Assembly (NCBI RefSeq): GCF_900215335.1
Contig: NZ_OCMT01000004.1
Location: forward strand, 310,001 to 374,000
Source: Pedobacter xixiisoli
GTDB lineage: Bacteria > Bacteroidota > Bacteroidia > Sphingobacteriales > Sphingobacteriaceae
Reading direction: 5' to 3'
Length of the DNA: 64,000 nucleotides
Below the pieces are notes generated by a model that was given only the letters and a program-made list of their open reading frames with translations, did no database searches and had not been told where the DNA came from. Below are positions 51,993-60,530 of the stretch, in pieces. Numbering within the stretch: position 1 is the stretch's first letter; every line of letters begins with the position of its first letter. The translations under genes were made by a program, and so were the position numbers.

Positions 51993-52409
51993 ATGGCACG
52001 TATCATGGCTTTCGATTATGGCACCAAAAGAATTGGAATTGCCATTACCGATCCTTTGCAAATTATAGCGACGGGATTAGACACCATACACCCGAAAGAT
52101 GTAGTCGCATTCATCAAAAAATACTTAATGTCCGAGCAAGTTGAAGCTTTCGTTTTAGGCGAACCGAAACAAATGGATGGTACACCATCTGAAAGCTACC
52201 AGCATGTAAAAGGGTTTTCTACTATTTTAAAAAAAAACTTTCCTCACATTCCGCAGCATTGGGTTGACGAGCGTTTTACCTCTAAAATGGCACATGCAAC
52301 TATTATGCAAAGTGGCTTAAAAAAGACGGACAGAAGAGACAAAGAAAGAGTAGATACGATATCAGCCACAATAATTTTGCAATATTTTATGGAACAAACC
52401 CGTTTATAA
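51993..52409 (+). CDS. ruvX: Holliday junction resolvase-like protein RuvX (YqgF)
   Basis: An RNase H-like fold of 138 residues acting in rRNA 3' maturation and possibly junction resolution. Motifs are MAFDYGTKRIGIAITDP with the first catalytic Asp, VLGEPKQMDG and VDERFTSKMA. An in-frame ATG 33 codons upstream gives an extension with no family similarity and is ahead of the -7 box, so MARIMAFDYG at 51993 is chosen. The methyltransferase gene follows 5 nt later. Confidence 0.92.
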   Translation: MARIMAFDYGTKRIGIAITDPLQIIATGLDTIHPKDVVAFIKKYLMSEQVEAFVLGEPKQMDGTPSESYQHVKGFSTILKKNFPHIPQHWVDERFTSKMAHATIMQSGLKKTDRRDKERVDTISATIILQYFMEQTRL

Positions 52410-52414
52410 GCACA

Positions 52415-53044
52415 ATGGTAAGCGACGAACTACAACAATTATTAATAAAATATTGCGAGCCCGAAGATCAATTGTTGCAACATATTGACAGGCAGACCAA
52501 CCTTAAAGTTTTGTTGCCACGCATGCTTAGCGGCCACTATCAAGGTCGTGTGTTAAGTATGTTAAGTAAAATGATTTCTCCAAAAAGGATATTAGAAGTA
52601 GGTACTTTTACCGGTTATGCCACCTTATGCTTAGCAGAAGGCTTAACCGAAGACGGTTTCATTTACACCTTAGATATCAATGCAGAATTGGAAGATATGG
52701 TTCGTGAAAACTTTGCCAAATCTGTTTTCAACTCCAAAATCAAGTACACCATCGGCGATGCACAAGAAAGCTTAAAAAGTATTACCGAAACTTTTGATTT
52801 GGTTTTCATCGATGCCGATAAAAAAAACAATGGTACTTATTACGATTTGATTTTTGAGCAAGTGCGCCCTGGCGGTTTAATTATTGTAGACAACGTACTT
52901 TGGAGCGGCAAAATTGTAAACAACGCACAAGATAAAGACACTAAAAATATCAGTTCTTTTAACGATAAAATAAATGAAGATACTAGGGTAGAAAAGTTGA
53001 TTTTACCCGTTAGAGATGGCTTGTTCGTCATCAGAAAGAAGTAA
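52415..53044 (+). CDS. SAM-dependent O-methyltransferase, catechol-type (209 aa)
   Basis: A class I methyltransferase of the PF01596 group. The SAM site is EVGTFTGYATLCLAEGL with the following acidic residue in YTLDINAELE, and the metal-binding Asp in FIDADKKNNG together with DNVLWSGKI. The substrate is unknown. It is close behind ruvX, probably one transcript. Confidence 0.9.
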   Translation: MVSDELQQLLIKYCEPEDQLLQHIDRQTNLKVLLPRMLSGHYQGRVLSMLSKMISPKRILEVGTFTGYATLCLAEGLTEDGFIYTLDINAELEDMVRENFAKSVFNSKIKYTIGDAQESLKSITETFDLVFIDADKKNNGTYYDLIFEQVRPGGLIIVDNVLWSGKIVNNAQDKDTKNISSFNDKINEDTRVEKLILPVRDGLFVIRKK

Positions 53045-53102
53045 TCAGTTGACAGTTTTTAGTCAACAGTTAACCGATTAACCAGTTAACCAGCAATTAA
53101 CA

Positions 53103-53771
53103 ATGAAAAAAACTCTACTTCTCGTCATTCTCCTAATCAATGTGTTTTTTGCATCGGCACAAAGTACCGCAGAATACATCGAAGAATATGCAGATATAGC
53201 ACAAGACTTAGCCGAGGAACATCACATTCCTGCTAGTATCATCTTGGGTGTAGCCATACACGAGTCTGCCGCTGGAAAAAGCAAGATTGCCCGTTACCTT
53301 AACAATCATTTTGGTTTCAAGGGCAAAAACTCCAATACCGAAATCCGCTCTGCTTACAGAGATTTCCCAACGGTAGATTCTTCTTACGTACATTTTATCA
53401 CTTTTCTAAAAAGCCGAAATCATTTTAATACCCTTTTTGATAAGCACGACCAATACGATTTTAAAGCTTGGGCAAGAGGTATACAGCGTGGTGGGTACGC
53501 CCGCAGCAGAACTTGGGCATCACAGGTAATTGCGCTGATAAAAAAATATGAGCTTTACCAGTATGATAATAGACCTGAAGACTATCTGGAACCAGTAGAG
53601 CCAAAGCCTGTTTATCATGCTAAAAAGAAAAGTAGAAGAACATACACTGTAAGAAAAGGTGATAATTTAGGGAGCATTGCCAAAAGAAATAAAACAACAG
53701 TAAAAGCATTGATGAGCAAAAATGGACTTAAATCAAGTGCTTTAAAACCAGGACAGAAACTTAAACTTTAA
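53103..53771 (+). CDS. Secreted glucosaminidase with LysM domain 1 (222 aa)
   Basis: A signal peptide (to residue 19) precedes a FlgJ-type glucosaminidase domain (about 25-150: HIPASIILGVAIHESAAGKS, LNNHFGFKG) with the catalytic Glu in HESAAG, then a LysM peptidoglycan-binding module at the C-terminus (YTVRKGDNLGSIAKRNKTTV). It cleaves peptidoglycan glycan strands in growth or division. Its paralogue follows after 7 nt. Confidence 0.9.
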   Translation: MKKTLLLVILLINVFFASAQSTAEYIEEYADIAQDLAEEHHIPASIILGVAIHESAAGKSKIARYLNNHFGFKGKNSNTEIRSAYRDFPTVDSSYVHFITFLKSRNHFNTLFDKHDQYDFKAWARGIQRGGYARSRTWASQVIALIKKYELYQYDNRPEDYLEPVEPKPVYHAKKKSRRTYTVRKGDNLGSIAKRNKTTVKALMSKNGLKSSALKPGQKLKL

Positions 53772-53778
53772 TGCCGTA

Positions 53779-54624
53779 ATGAGTAAAAATAGAAACCTCC
53801 TTTTTTTAGCTTTCTTAGTTGTATTTGCAAGTGCATGTAAAACCAAACAGTACAGCAAAAACAATAAGCAAATTGAAAAAAATGCTAAAAAGGACAATCC
53901 CAATCCTATTTCTTATACAACTTTATCTTATATAGATGCTTTTAAAGCCATTGCTATCGAAGAGATGAACAAATATGGTATTCCGGCAAGTATTACCTTG
54001 GCACAGGGCATTTTAGAATCGGGAAGCGGTGCCAGCGATTTAGCTAAATACGCCAACAACCATTTTGGCATTAAATGTACTTCAGACTGGAAAGGCAAAG
54101 CCTATTACAAAGACGACGATAACCGAAACGATTGTTTCCGTGTTTACAAAGATCCGAGAGAATCTTACAAAGACCATTCTGAGTTTTTAAAACGCAAACG
54201 CTACGCTGGACTTTTTGAACTAGATAAAAACGATTATCGCAATTGGGCAATTGGGTTAAAAAATGCTGGCTATGCTACTAATCCAAAATATCCAGATTTA
54301 TTAATCAATCTGATTGATAAATACAAACTTTACCAATACGACCAAACAGAAAGTGAACGCGAAAAGCTGGCTCGAGAAGACAAAGTATTTAAGGAAATCA
54401 ATGCCAACATTCCTAACGAGAAGAAATTATACACACCTGTAACCGTAGCGCCAAAAGACCCACCAGCAAGTTTAGAAAACGGCAAATATCACATCGTTAC
54501 TCAAGGTGAAACTTTATTTAGGATTAGTCAGACTTATAAAATTTCTGTAGACGACCTAAAAATGCTGAACCAATTAATGGATAATAACATTAAAATTGGG
54601 CAAAAACTATTGGTAGTTAAATAA
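53779..54624 (+). CDS. Lipoprotein glucosaminidase with LysM domain 2 (281 aa)
   Basis: A paralogue of the previous gene with a lipobox (VVFASAC, Cys20). The glucosaminidase domain has GIPASITLAQGILESGSGAS and ANNHFGIKC with the catalytic Glu. A C-terminal LysM (YHIVTQGETLFRISQTYKIS) follows a Pro-rich linker. Anchoring to a membrane distinguishes it from its soluble neighbour, suggesting a paired peptidoglycan function. Confidence 0.9.
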   Translation: MSKNRNLLFLAFLVVFASACKTKQYSKNNKQIEKNAKKDNPNPISYTTLSYIDAFKAIAIEEMNKYGIPASITLAQGILESGSGASDLAKYANNHFGIKCTSDWKGKAYYKDDDNRNDCFRVYKDPRESYKDHSEFLKRKRYAGLFELDKNDYRNWAIGLKNAGYATNPKYPDLLINLIDKYKLYQYDQTESEREKLAREDKVFKEINANIPNEKKLYTPVTVAPKDPPASLENGKYHIVTQGETLFRISQTYKISVDDLKMLNQLMDNNIKIGQKLLVVK

Positions 54625-54657
54625 TGTTAAGATAAATAGCCCAATTTTTATAAATTG

Positions 54658-54665
54658 TAGCTTTG
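54658..54665 (+). promoter_or_regulatory. -7 box before the gene at 54674
   Basis: TAGCTTTG, an exact TAnnTTTG, 8 nt before the ATG. No clear -33 box was found. A very short leader would result. Confidence 0.4.
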
Positions 54666-54673
54666 CTTAATTA

Positions 54674-55423
54674 ATGAGAATTCTACTTTCCTTTATATTA
54701 TTTTTAAGTACTGTAACCGCATTTGCACAACAAAAAGCGGTTTCTGGTTTCGTGGTTGATAGAGATACAAAACTACGTTTGGCCAAGGTGTATATCTATA
54801 ATTCGTCTATTGATGAAGGTTTTTATAACAATACCAAAGGCGAATTTGCGGCTCCCGTTAAATTAGGTGATACACTTTTTGCAGCTTTAAGTGGCCATGC
54901 GATGGATACGGTGGTTTATCGCGGACAAAGTGCCATCGTTTTTCAACTACGTTCTTTGGGAATTAGATTGAAGGAAGTAAACATTTATGGAAAAGCTAAA
55001 ACACCGCAAGAGCTTTACAAATCTAAATTGGAGGAGTATAAGCAGAAACTTGACCAAGGTAGTAGTAAAGACCTGCTCAACTTAGGACAAAGAGGTGTTG
55101 GCTTAGGAATTGACGCCATTTACAACCTCTTAAGTAGAGATGGGAAAAATGCCCGCCACTTACAGAAAATCTTAGAAAAAGACTACAAAGAACAGGTAAT
55201 CGATTACCGTTACCGCCAAGATTACGTCATGGGTTTGATTGACATTAAGCCAGAAAACGTTCAAGATTTTATGACCCAATATAGGCCAACTTACCAATTT
55301 GTTTTGAGCGCTTCCGAATATGCCTTTATCCAGTTCGTAAAAAACAGCTATGCTTCTTACAAGCGTAATCCGGCTATGTTTCGCTTGCCTACATTACCAA
55401 AGCTATCCATAAACGAACATTAA
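54674..55423 (+). CDS. CarboxypepD_reg-like secreted protein (249 aa)
   Basis: A signal peptide (to about 19, AFAQQ) and a carboxypeptidase-regulatory-like domain (about 22-105: VSGFVVDRDTKLRLAKVYIY) are followed by a charged helical region (TPQELYKSKLEEYKQKL). It differs in the second half from the CarboxypepD proteins of the peptide locus, so it is not one of those paralogues. Its stop overlaps the start of the next gene by 1 nt. Confidence 0.7.
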   Translation: MRILLSFILFLSTVTAFAQQKAVSGFVVDRDTKLRLAKVYIYNSSIDEGFYNNTKGEFAAPVKLGDTLFAALSGHAMDTVVYRGQSAIVFQLRSLGIRLKEVNIYGKAKTPQELYKSKLEEYKQKLDQGSSKDLLNLGQRGVGLGIDAIYNLLSRDGKNARHLQKILEKDYKEQVIDYRYRQDYVMGLIDIKPENVQDFMTQYRPTYQFVLSASEYAFIQFVKNSYASYKRNPAMFRLPTLPKLSINEH

Positions 55424-55740
55424 TGGCTTTGTTTATTGTTGTTCCCAAACTACCAGTAGCAGCAATGGCCATTTACCCGTTTATCCTCATTAAAAGAAAG
55501 GCCTATAAAAACGATAAGATTTTGGTTAATCACGAAAAGATACACCACCAACAACAAATTGAATTGCTCATTATCCCTTTTTACCTTATCTATCTTGCCA
55601 ATTATTTGATAAATCTTTTTCGTTTCAAATCCCATCATCAAGCGTATTTGAACATCATTTTTGAGAAAGAAGCTTATGCTAACGAAGGCAACTTAAATTA
55701 TAATAAGATTAGAAAAACATTCGCTGCTTTTAGGGGATAA
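55423..55740 (+). CDS. Small membrane protein with HExxH motif (105 aa)
   Basis: Two hydrophobic segments (about 5-22 and 50-65) surround NHEKIHHQQQIE, which contains a zinc-protease-type HEKIH (residues 38-42). A second acidic site, FEKEAYANE, follows about 45 residues later and could supply the third ligand. At 105 residues it is small for a peptidase, so activity is uncertain. It is translationally coupled to the previous gene through a 1-nt overlap. Confidence 0.65.
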   Translation: MALFIVVPKLPVAAMAIYPFILIKRKAYKNDKILVNHEKIHHQQQIELLIIPFYLIYLANYLINLFRFKSHHQAYLNIIFEKEAYANEGNLNYNKIRKTFAAFRG

Positions 55741-55754
55741 AAGTCTAGTTTTGC

Positions 55755-55762
55755 TATTTTTG
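55755..55762 (+). promoter_or_regulatory. -7 box of the DUF3078 gene
   Basis: TATTTTTG, an exact TAnnTTTG, 59 bp before the ATG. The -33 region is indistinct. Confidence 0.4.
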
Positions 55763-55821
55763 CAGCGCAAACCTTGTTTGTCTATCAATATTTCATGAAC
55801 TTTTACGTTATTTTGTAGAAA

Positions 55822-56814
55822 ATGAAGCGTTTATTACTCACATCCTTTACATTTTTAGCCATTTGCTTCTCTCTTTCTGCGCAAGAAATAGATACCGTTC
55901 CTATTTCTGTAAAGGATATGGAAATCAAGTTGAAACGGAATCCACTTCCTTCTAGAACTGGCGTAATTACTTTCCAGCCAGTAGATTTAAAACCAGCCTT
56001 GGTGCAGGCAAAAATTAATTATTGGAAAACCAAAGCAACTGTAGGAATTAATGCCAACCAAGCTTCATTTAGTGATAACTGGAAAGGTGGTGGTGTAAAC
56101 TCCATCGCAATTGGAGCACTGCTAAACCACAAAGCAGAATATAGTAAAGAAAGCTACAGTTACACCAGTGAGGTGATTTTACAATACGGAAAAGTTAAAA
56201 ACAAAGATCAGCTACAAAAGAAAACAAATGACCGTATTTACTGGGATAACAAAGCAGCATTCCAATTATCTAAAAATTGGTACTTCTTTGCCTCGGTTAG
56301 TTTCGAATCCCAGTTTGATAAAGGTTTTTCTTATTCAAAAGACGCAAACGGTAATGAGGTGGCAAAAATACTTTCCAAATTTATGTCGCCGGGCTACCTA
56401 ACCGAATCTTTAGGTTTTGAGTATAAACCGAGTAAAGTTTTCTCTACTCGTATTGGTACGGGTACCGCCCGTCAAACCTTTGTATTAGATACCACTATTT
56501 ACAGAACTAATGCCAAAAATTTCGGTGTTGATATTGGCAAAAGAATGAGGAATGACCTAGCTTTTCAAATTGTAAGTAACCTTGAAAAGGAAATTATGAA
56601 GAACACGATTCTGAAAGCTAAATATAATATGTTTATCCCTTATGAAGATTTTGGGGAAACAGACCATCGTTTAGATGTTGTAATTACCTCTAAGCTGAAT
56701 CGTTTCTTAAATGTATCGTTAACAGGCGTAATTTTATACGACAAAGACATGGACTTGAAAGTACAGCGAAGTCAGGCGTTGGCGTTGGGAGCGAGCTTTA
56801 CCTTTCCTAGGTAA
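55822..56814 (+). CDS. DUF3078 outer-membrane-type protein (330 aa)
   Basis: A signal peptide (to about 20, LSAQ) is followed by a beta-rich body with NYWKTKATVGINANQASFSD and NWKGGGVNSIAIG, the signature of DUF3078, a Bacteroidota family predicted to form a barrel in the outer membrane. It ends LALGASFTFPR with a terminal strand. Function is unknown. It is a monocistronic unit followed by a long intergenic stretch. Confidence 0.85.
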   Translation: MKRLLLTSFTFLAICFSLSAQEIDTVPISVKDMEIKLKRNPLPSRTGVITFQPVDLKPALVQAKINYWKTKATVGINANQASFSDNWKGGGVNSIAIGALLNHKAEYSKESYSYTSEVILQYGKVKNKDQLQKKTNDRIYWDNKAAFQLSKNWYFFASVSFESQFDKGFSYSKDANGNEVAKILSKFMSPGYLTESLGFEYKPSKVFSTRIGTGTARQTFVLDTTIYRTNAKNFGVDIGKRMRNDLAFQIVSNLEKEIMKNTILKAKYNMFIPYEDFGETDHRLDVVITSKLNRFLNVSLTGVILYDKDMDLKVQRSQALALGASFTFPR

Positions 56815-57019
56815 TTTTTGAAGCGCAATATATGTGCTTCTATTATCGTAACTTCCGCCAACCTGTCCCGATACTTCAGGATCCATTTTACTTCATGACA
56901 ACACATGTGTTTTCTACTTATCGTAGGATTTTCAATCCAATTGACAATATGAATCAAGATTCAGCAATTTAGCTTCGGTATTGCAAATCCCAAAGCAGAA
57001 GTCTTAATCTGAAATTCAG

Positions 57020-57061
57020 CTTTGACAAACCTCTATTCTATTTGCTTGAGGCTTGTCAAAG
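57020..57061. repeat. Inverted repeat
   Basis: CTTTGACAAACCTC (57020-57033) pairs with GAGGCTTGTCAAAG (57048-57061), 13 of 14 bases, 14-nt loop. It may be a terminator for the DUF3078 gene or a dispersed palindrome; no T run follows. Confidence 0.45.
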
Positions 57062-57090
57062 TTAGCTAGTAGCATAGGTTTTTGTCATCT

Positions 57091-57160
57091 AAACCCGATT
57101 GAAGCATAAAGCCCGCAAGCGAGTGTAACGAGTGCGGACTAGAAGTGAAAAGCGGGACTA
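57091..57160. repeat. Dispersed repeat unit, copy 2 (partner 14245-14368)
   Basis: It has the same 13-bp ends as copy 1 (AAACCCGATTGAA and AAAAGCGGGACTA) but a different, shorter interior with its own GC-rich palindromic part (AGCCCGCAAGCGAG, GAGTGCGGACT). Confidence 0.6.
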
Positions 57161-57248
57161 TCGGGACCAATTTGTAGCTTCATTGCTTTTCAAAAAGCTT
57201 CTATATAATTCGTTCCGATACCTACAGAACAAAATCGCAAATTATTAA

Positions 57249-57256
57249 TATCTTTG
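57249..57256 (+). promoter_or_regulatory. -7 box of ffh
   Basis: TATCTTTG, an exact TAnnTTTG, 25 bp before the start codon. No clear -33 box. Confidence 0.45.
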
Positions 57257-57281
57257 CGTTTCAATAAAATAATCAATACCA

Positions 57282-58616
57282 ATGTTTGAAAATTTACAGG
57301 ATAAGCTAGATAGGGCGTTTAAAGTTCTAAAAGGACAGGGAAGCATTACTGAGATTAACGTGGCAGAGACCATGAAAGAAATCAGGAAGGCCTTACTTGA
57401 TGCGGACGTAAATTATAAAACTGCCAAAACCTTTACCGACCAGGTAAAAGAAAAGGCTTTAGGTGCTAACGTATTAACTACGGTTTCGCCTGGGCAGTTG
57501 CTTACCAAAATCATGAACGATGAGCTTGCTGCCTTAATGGGTGGCGAGGCTACAGAGTTGGATTTGAAAAACAACCCAACGATTATATTAATTGCTGGTT
57601 TAAATGGTGCGGGTAAAACTACTTTCACTGGTAAATTGGCTTTACACCTAAAAAGCAAGGGCAAAAAACCTTTAATGGTTGCTGGCGACGTTTACCGTCC
57701 GGCAGCTGTAGACCAGTTACAGGTTTTGGGCGAGCAAGTTGGCGTGCCAGTTTATGCTAACAAAGAATCTAAAGACCCTGTGGCTATTGCCTTAGAAGGT
57801 ATTGCTGAAGGTAAAAAGAACAACAATAACGTAATTATTGTCGATACCGCTGGTCGTTTGTCTATTGACGAAGCGCTAATGGCCGAGATTTCGGAAGTTA
57901 AGGCACAAACTAAACCACACGAGATTTTATTCGTAGTGGATTCGATGACTGGTCAGGATGCGGTGAATACGGCAAAAGTATTTAACGACCGCCTTGATTT
58001 TACCGGTGTGGTATTAACCAAATTAGATGGTGATACTCGTGGTGGTGCGGCACTTTCTATCAAATCGGTAGTAGATAAACCTATTAAGTTTATCGGTACT
58101 GGCGAGAAAATGGAGGCCCTAGATGTTTTCTATCCAGACAGGATGGCTTCTCGTATTTTGGGTATGGGTGACGTTGTTTCCCTTGTAGAGCGTGCTCAGC
58201 AGCAATTTGACGAGAAAGAAGCTGCCGAGCTACAAAAGAAAATCCGCAAGAATAAATTTGATTTCAACGACTTCTACAACCAAATTCAGCAAATCAAGAA
58301 AATGGGTAACATGAAGGATTTGATGGGTATGATACCAGGTGTTGGTAAAATGATGAAGAACGTAGATATTGAGGATGATGCTTTTAAAGGTGTCGAGTCG
58401 ATTATCCAATCGATGACGCCTTACGAAAAGGAAAATCCAGATGTGATTCAACAAAGCCGTAGAGTGAGGATTGCAAAAGGTTCTGGCAACAAGGTGGAAG
58501 ACGTAACCAAACTTTTGAAGCAATTTGAGGATATGAGAAAAGTGATGAAGCAATTCTCTAATCCAGCTGCTGCAGCCAAGATGATGCGCAACATGCCAAA
58601 AATGCCACAGCGCTAG
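57282..58616 (+). CDS. ffh: Signal recognition particle protein Ffh
   Basis: The SRP GTPase targets membrane proteins to the translocon. It shows the N domain (FENLQDKLDRAFKVLKGQG), GTPase motifs GLNGAGKTTFTGKLA, DVYRPAAVDQL, DTAGR and TKLDGD, and the Met-rich M domain (MGNMKDLMGMIPGVGKMMKN, QQSRRVRIAKGSGN) that binds SRP RNA. Its 444-aa length is normal. It is monocistronic with a strong hairpin after it. Confidence 0.97.
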   Translation: MFENLQDKLDRAFKVLKGQGSITEINVAETMKEIRKALLDADVNYKTAKTFTDQVKEKALGANVLTTVSPGQLLTKIMNDELAALMGGEATELDLKNNPTIILIAGLNGAGKTTFTGKLALHLKSKGKKPLMVAGDVYRPAAVDQLQVLGEQVGVPVYANKESKDPVAIALEGIAEGKKNNNNVIIVDTAGRLSIDEALMAEISEVKAQTKPHEILFVVDSMTGQDAVNTAKVFNDRLDFTGVVLTKLDGDTRGGAALSIKSVVDKPIKFIGTGEKMEALDVFYPDRMASRILGMGDVVSLVERAQQQFDEKEAAELQKKIRKNKFDFNDFYNQIQQIKKMGNMKDLMGMIPGVGKMMKNVDIEDDAFKGVESIIQSMTPYEKENPDVIQQSRRVRIAKGSGNKVEDVTKLLKQFEDMRKVMKQFSNPAAAAKMMRNMPKMPQR

Positions 58617-58638
58617 TAAGAAAGTTGAATGCAGTGAA

Positions 58639-58656
58639 ATCCCGATGCTTCGGGAT
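58639..58656 (+). terminator. Small hairpin after ffh
   Basis: ATCCCGA and TCGGGAT pair around TGCT, 22 nt past the ffh stop. No T run follows, but a large second hairpin comes 14 nt later. Confidence 0.5.
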
Positions 58657-58669
58657 TAAAAGTCAAAAA

Positions 58670-58720
58670 TAAAAGTTAAAATCCCCGACATCTTAGCGAT
58701 ATCGGGGATTTTAACTTTTA
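58670..58720. terminator. Large hairpin terminator after ffh
   Basis: A 19-bp perfect stem from TAAAAGTTAAAATCCCCGA and its complement surrounds a 13-nt loop; TTTTCTC follows. Its A/T flanks make it bidirectional in form. Confidence 0.8.
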
Positions 58721-58779
58721 TTTTCTCTATTTTAGAGATTATATACTACTTATAAAACTGTTTTTACAATTTAATCAAA

Positions 58780-60144
58780 ATGAATCTATCGCTATTTAAA
58801 AGTTGTTATAAAAACTATTTAAATATAGATTTAGAAGCAATTCATTTTGAATTGAACTCCTACTCCGAATACCATAGTATTAATGGAAGTAAATTAGAAA
58901 TTGAACATCTAAACCTCATAAATAATCCCATCAAGTTTACAGATGAATCAAAAGAAGTTTTTAAATTAACCAATTTTGAAGGTAAGAATTTTCTAATTAG
59001 TGCTTCAAGGTGCTACCCATGCTCTAGAGTCTACGAGAATATTGAGGGTCATCGCTGGGTTGAAATTTTAATAGTTCCAGATGGAAAAAAAATAGACCTT
59101 TTAAAGCAAAACAATTCCGTTAACTATAGCTTCTATACCCTTAAGCTTTTTGACTATTTAGAATCATTTGATGATTTAATAACTTTTGATAAACTATATG
59201 TAGATACTTTCTCTGATAACAATTGGTTCTCCATTTTAGAACGAATTCAATTTCTGACAAGATCAAAAGCAAAACCAAAAGAAATTTTAAATGCCTTTAT
59301 AGTTTTGAAATTACTTAATCCTTTTCAAATAAGCGTTCTATCAATAATACTAAACTTAGAGATAAAAAATAGTGACATACAAAATTACCTTTTCAATGGT
59401 AATGCTATACCTCTATCAATTCCTTATATATCAAACCCTACATTTAAATTCAAAATCTCAGATAGTACCAGTAAACTAATAGAAACCACAGAATTTTCAG
59501 ATTTTGTAAATTCATTATCTAACGAAGAAATAAATGATTTTTTTGAATTAAGCTACCTCGAAATTTCACTTTATAAAGAGAATATTTATCCAGATTTAAT
59601 ACTTGACCTTCTAGGAATAAAAATTTTGCAACGATGGAGAGACGCTGGGTCAAAAGATAATGTATCTGAGAATATTAAAAGTCGTTTAATATCCGTAAAT
59701 ATATCAAAAGGCCTAATTGATACCTATTATAAAAAACTAAAAAACAATCTCAGATCAATTGAGAATATAATTCGATCGAAAAAAGGGTTTAATGTCGTTG
59801 GTAGCCTATTTAACGAAAGTTTACTTTATAAACAAATAAAAAATATATTTCCAGATTATAAAGTTATTAGTCAATATAGCTCGGACTGGCTAGGTCGTCA
59901 GCGAATAGATATATTTATTACAGAACTAAACATAGGTATAGAATATAATGGTAGGCAGCATTACGAACCAATATCATTTTTCGGAGGCGAAGAAGGCTAT
60001 TTAAAGACAGTAGCAAGAGATGAGCAAAAAAGGTTAAAATGTAAAGAAGCAGGTTGCGAATTAATTGAAGTTAAATATGATGAAGATCTTCAATTATTTT
60101 TAGAAACAATAAAAATTAAATACAAAAAAGCTAAAAGCCCTTGA
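58780..60144 (+). CDS. Orphan AT-rich gene with C-terminal nuclease-like motif (454 aa)
   Basis: Residues 1-330 are unlike any family I recognise. The last 120 residues resemble PD-(D/E)xK and Vsr-like nucleases: E346 (NESLLY), RIDIFI with D377, IEYNGRQHY with E388 and H394, then FFGGEEGYLKTVARDEQKRL and LIEVKYDED. The pattern D-x10-E with N-G-x-QH is familiar from phage and mobile endonucleases. Codons are strikingly A/T-rich compared with ffh, suggesting transfer. It stands alone between ffh and ybjQ. A defence or DNA-repair role is possible; the N-terminal part may recognise the target. Confidence 0.6.
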   Translation: MNLSLFKSCYKNYLNIDLEAIHFELNSYSEYHSINGSKLEIEHLNLINNPIKFTDESKEVFKLTNFEGKNFLISASRCYPCSRVYENIEGHRWVEILIVPDGKKIDLLKQNNSVNYSFYTLKLFDYLESFDDLITFDKLYVDTFSDNNWFSILERIQFLTRSKAKPKEILNAFIVLKLLNPFQISVLSIILNLEIKNSDIQNYLFNGNAIPLSIPYISNPTFKFKISDSTSKLIETTEFSDFVNSLSNEEINDFFELSYLEISLYKENIYPDLILDLLGIKILQRWRDAGSKDNVSENIKSRLISVNISKGLIDTYYKKLKNNLRSIENIIRSKKGFNVVGSLFNESLLYKQIKNIFPDYKVISQYSSDWLGRQRIDIFITELNIGIEYNGRQHYEPISFFGGEEGYLKTVARDEQKRLKCKEAGCELIEVKYDEDLQLFLETIKIKYKKAKSP

Positions 60145-60170
60145 CATTTTAGAAATGCCAGAGCTTTTTT
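60133..60170. terminator. Hairpin between the nuclease-like gene and the YbjQ gene
   Basis: AAAAGC ... GCTTTT outer stem with an inner CATTT/AAATG stem, followed by TTTTTT on the plus strand. It overlaps the last codons of the nuclease-like gene. Confidence 0.6.
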
Positions 60171-60206
60171 ATGCGCATAGGTAAAAGCCCCTTTAGGGTT
60201 TGGGAT

Positions 60207-60530
60207 TTAATCTTCTAAAACTACAGCGGTTCCGCTGGCTGTTACCATTAACATACTACCACCGCTGCCTACAGTTTCGTAATCTAAGTCTACACCTATA
60301 ATTGCATTGGCTCCCATTGCTGCTGCATATTGCTGCATTTCACTAACCGCTGTATTTTTTCCTTCGCGTAATACCTGCTCATAAGATCCAGATCTGCCAC
60401 CTACGATATCTCTCAAACCAGCAAATAAGTCTTTAAAAATGTTGGCGCCAATAATGGTTTCGCCTGTTACAAGGCCTATATATTTTACAATTTTTTTGCC
60501 TTCTATGGTATTGGTTGTGGTTACTAACAT
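60207..60530 (-). CDS. YbjQ-family (DUF74) protein (107 aa)
   Basis: The small fold, often annotated as heavy-metal-binding, is clear from MLVTTTNTIEGKKIVKYIGLVTGETIIGANIFKD and MQQYAAAMGANAIIGVDLDYETVG. Start at 60530 (MLVTTT) rather than an upstream in-frame ATG, because the family begins there. Members form pentamers; the physiological role is not settled. Confidence 0.9.
   Translation of the reverse strand: MLVTTTNTIEGKKIVKYIGLVTGETIIGANIFKDLFAGLRDIVGGRSGSYEQVLREGKNTAVSEMQQYAAAMGANAIIGVDLDYETVGSGGSMLMVTASGTAVVLED

Larger units (their letters stand above)
56815..57281. other. Intergenic region before ffh, 467 bp
   Basis: No gene was seen. It holds an inverted repeat at 57020-57061 (CTTTGACAAACCTC with its near-complement, one mismatch), a dispersed repeat unit at 57091-57160, and a -7 box for ffh at 57249-57256. 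No SRP RNA-like sequence was recognised. Confidence 0.55.

Noticed and set aside
56815..57281. Possible SRP RNA gene next to ffh
   Set aside because: I could not find the conserved tetraloop-receptor-like stem; the repeats there explain the visible structure.
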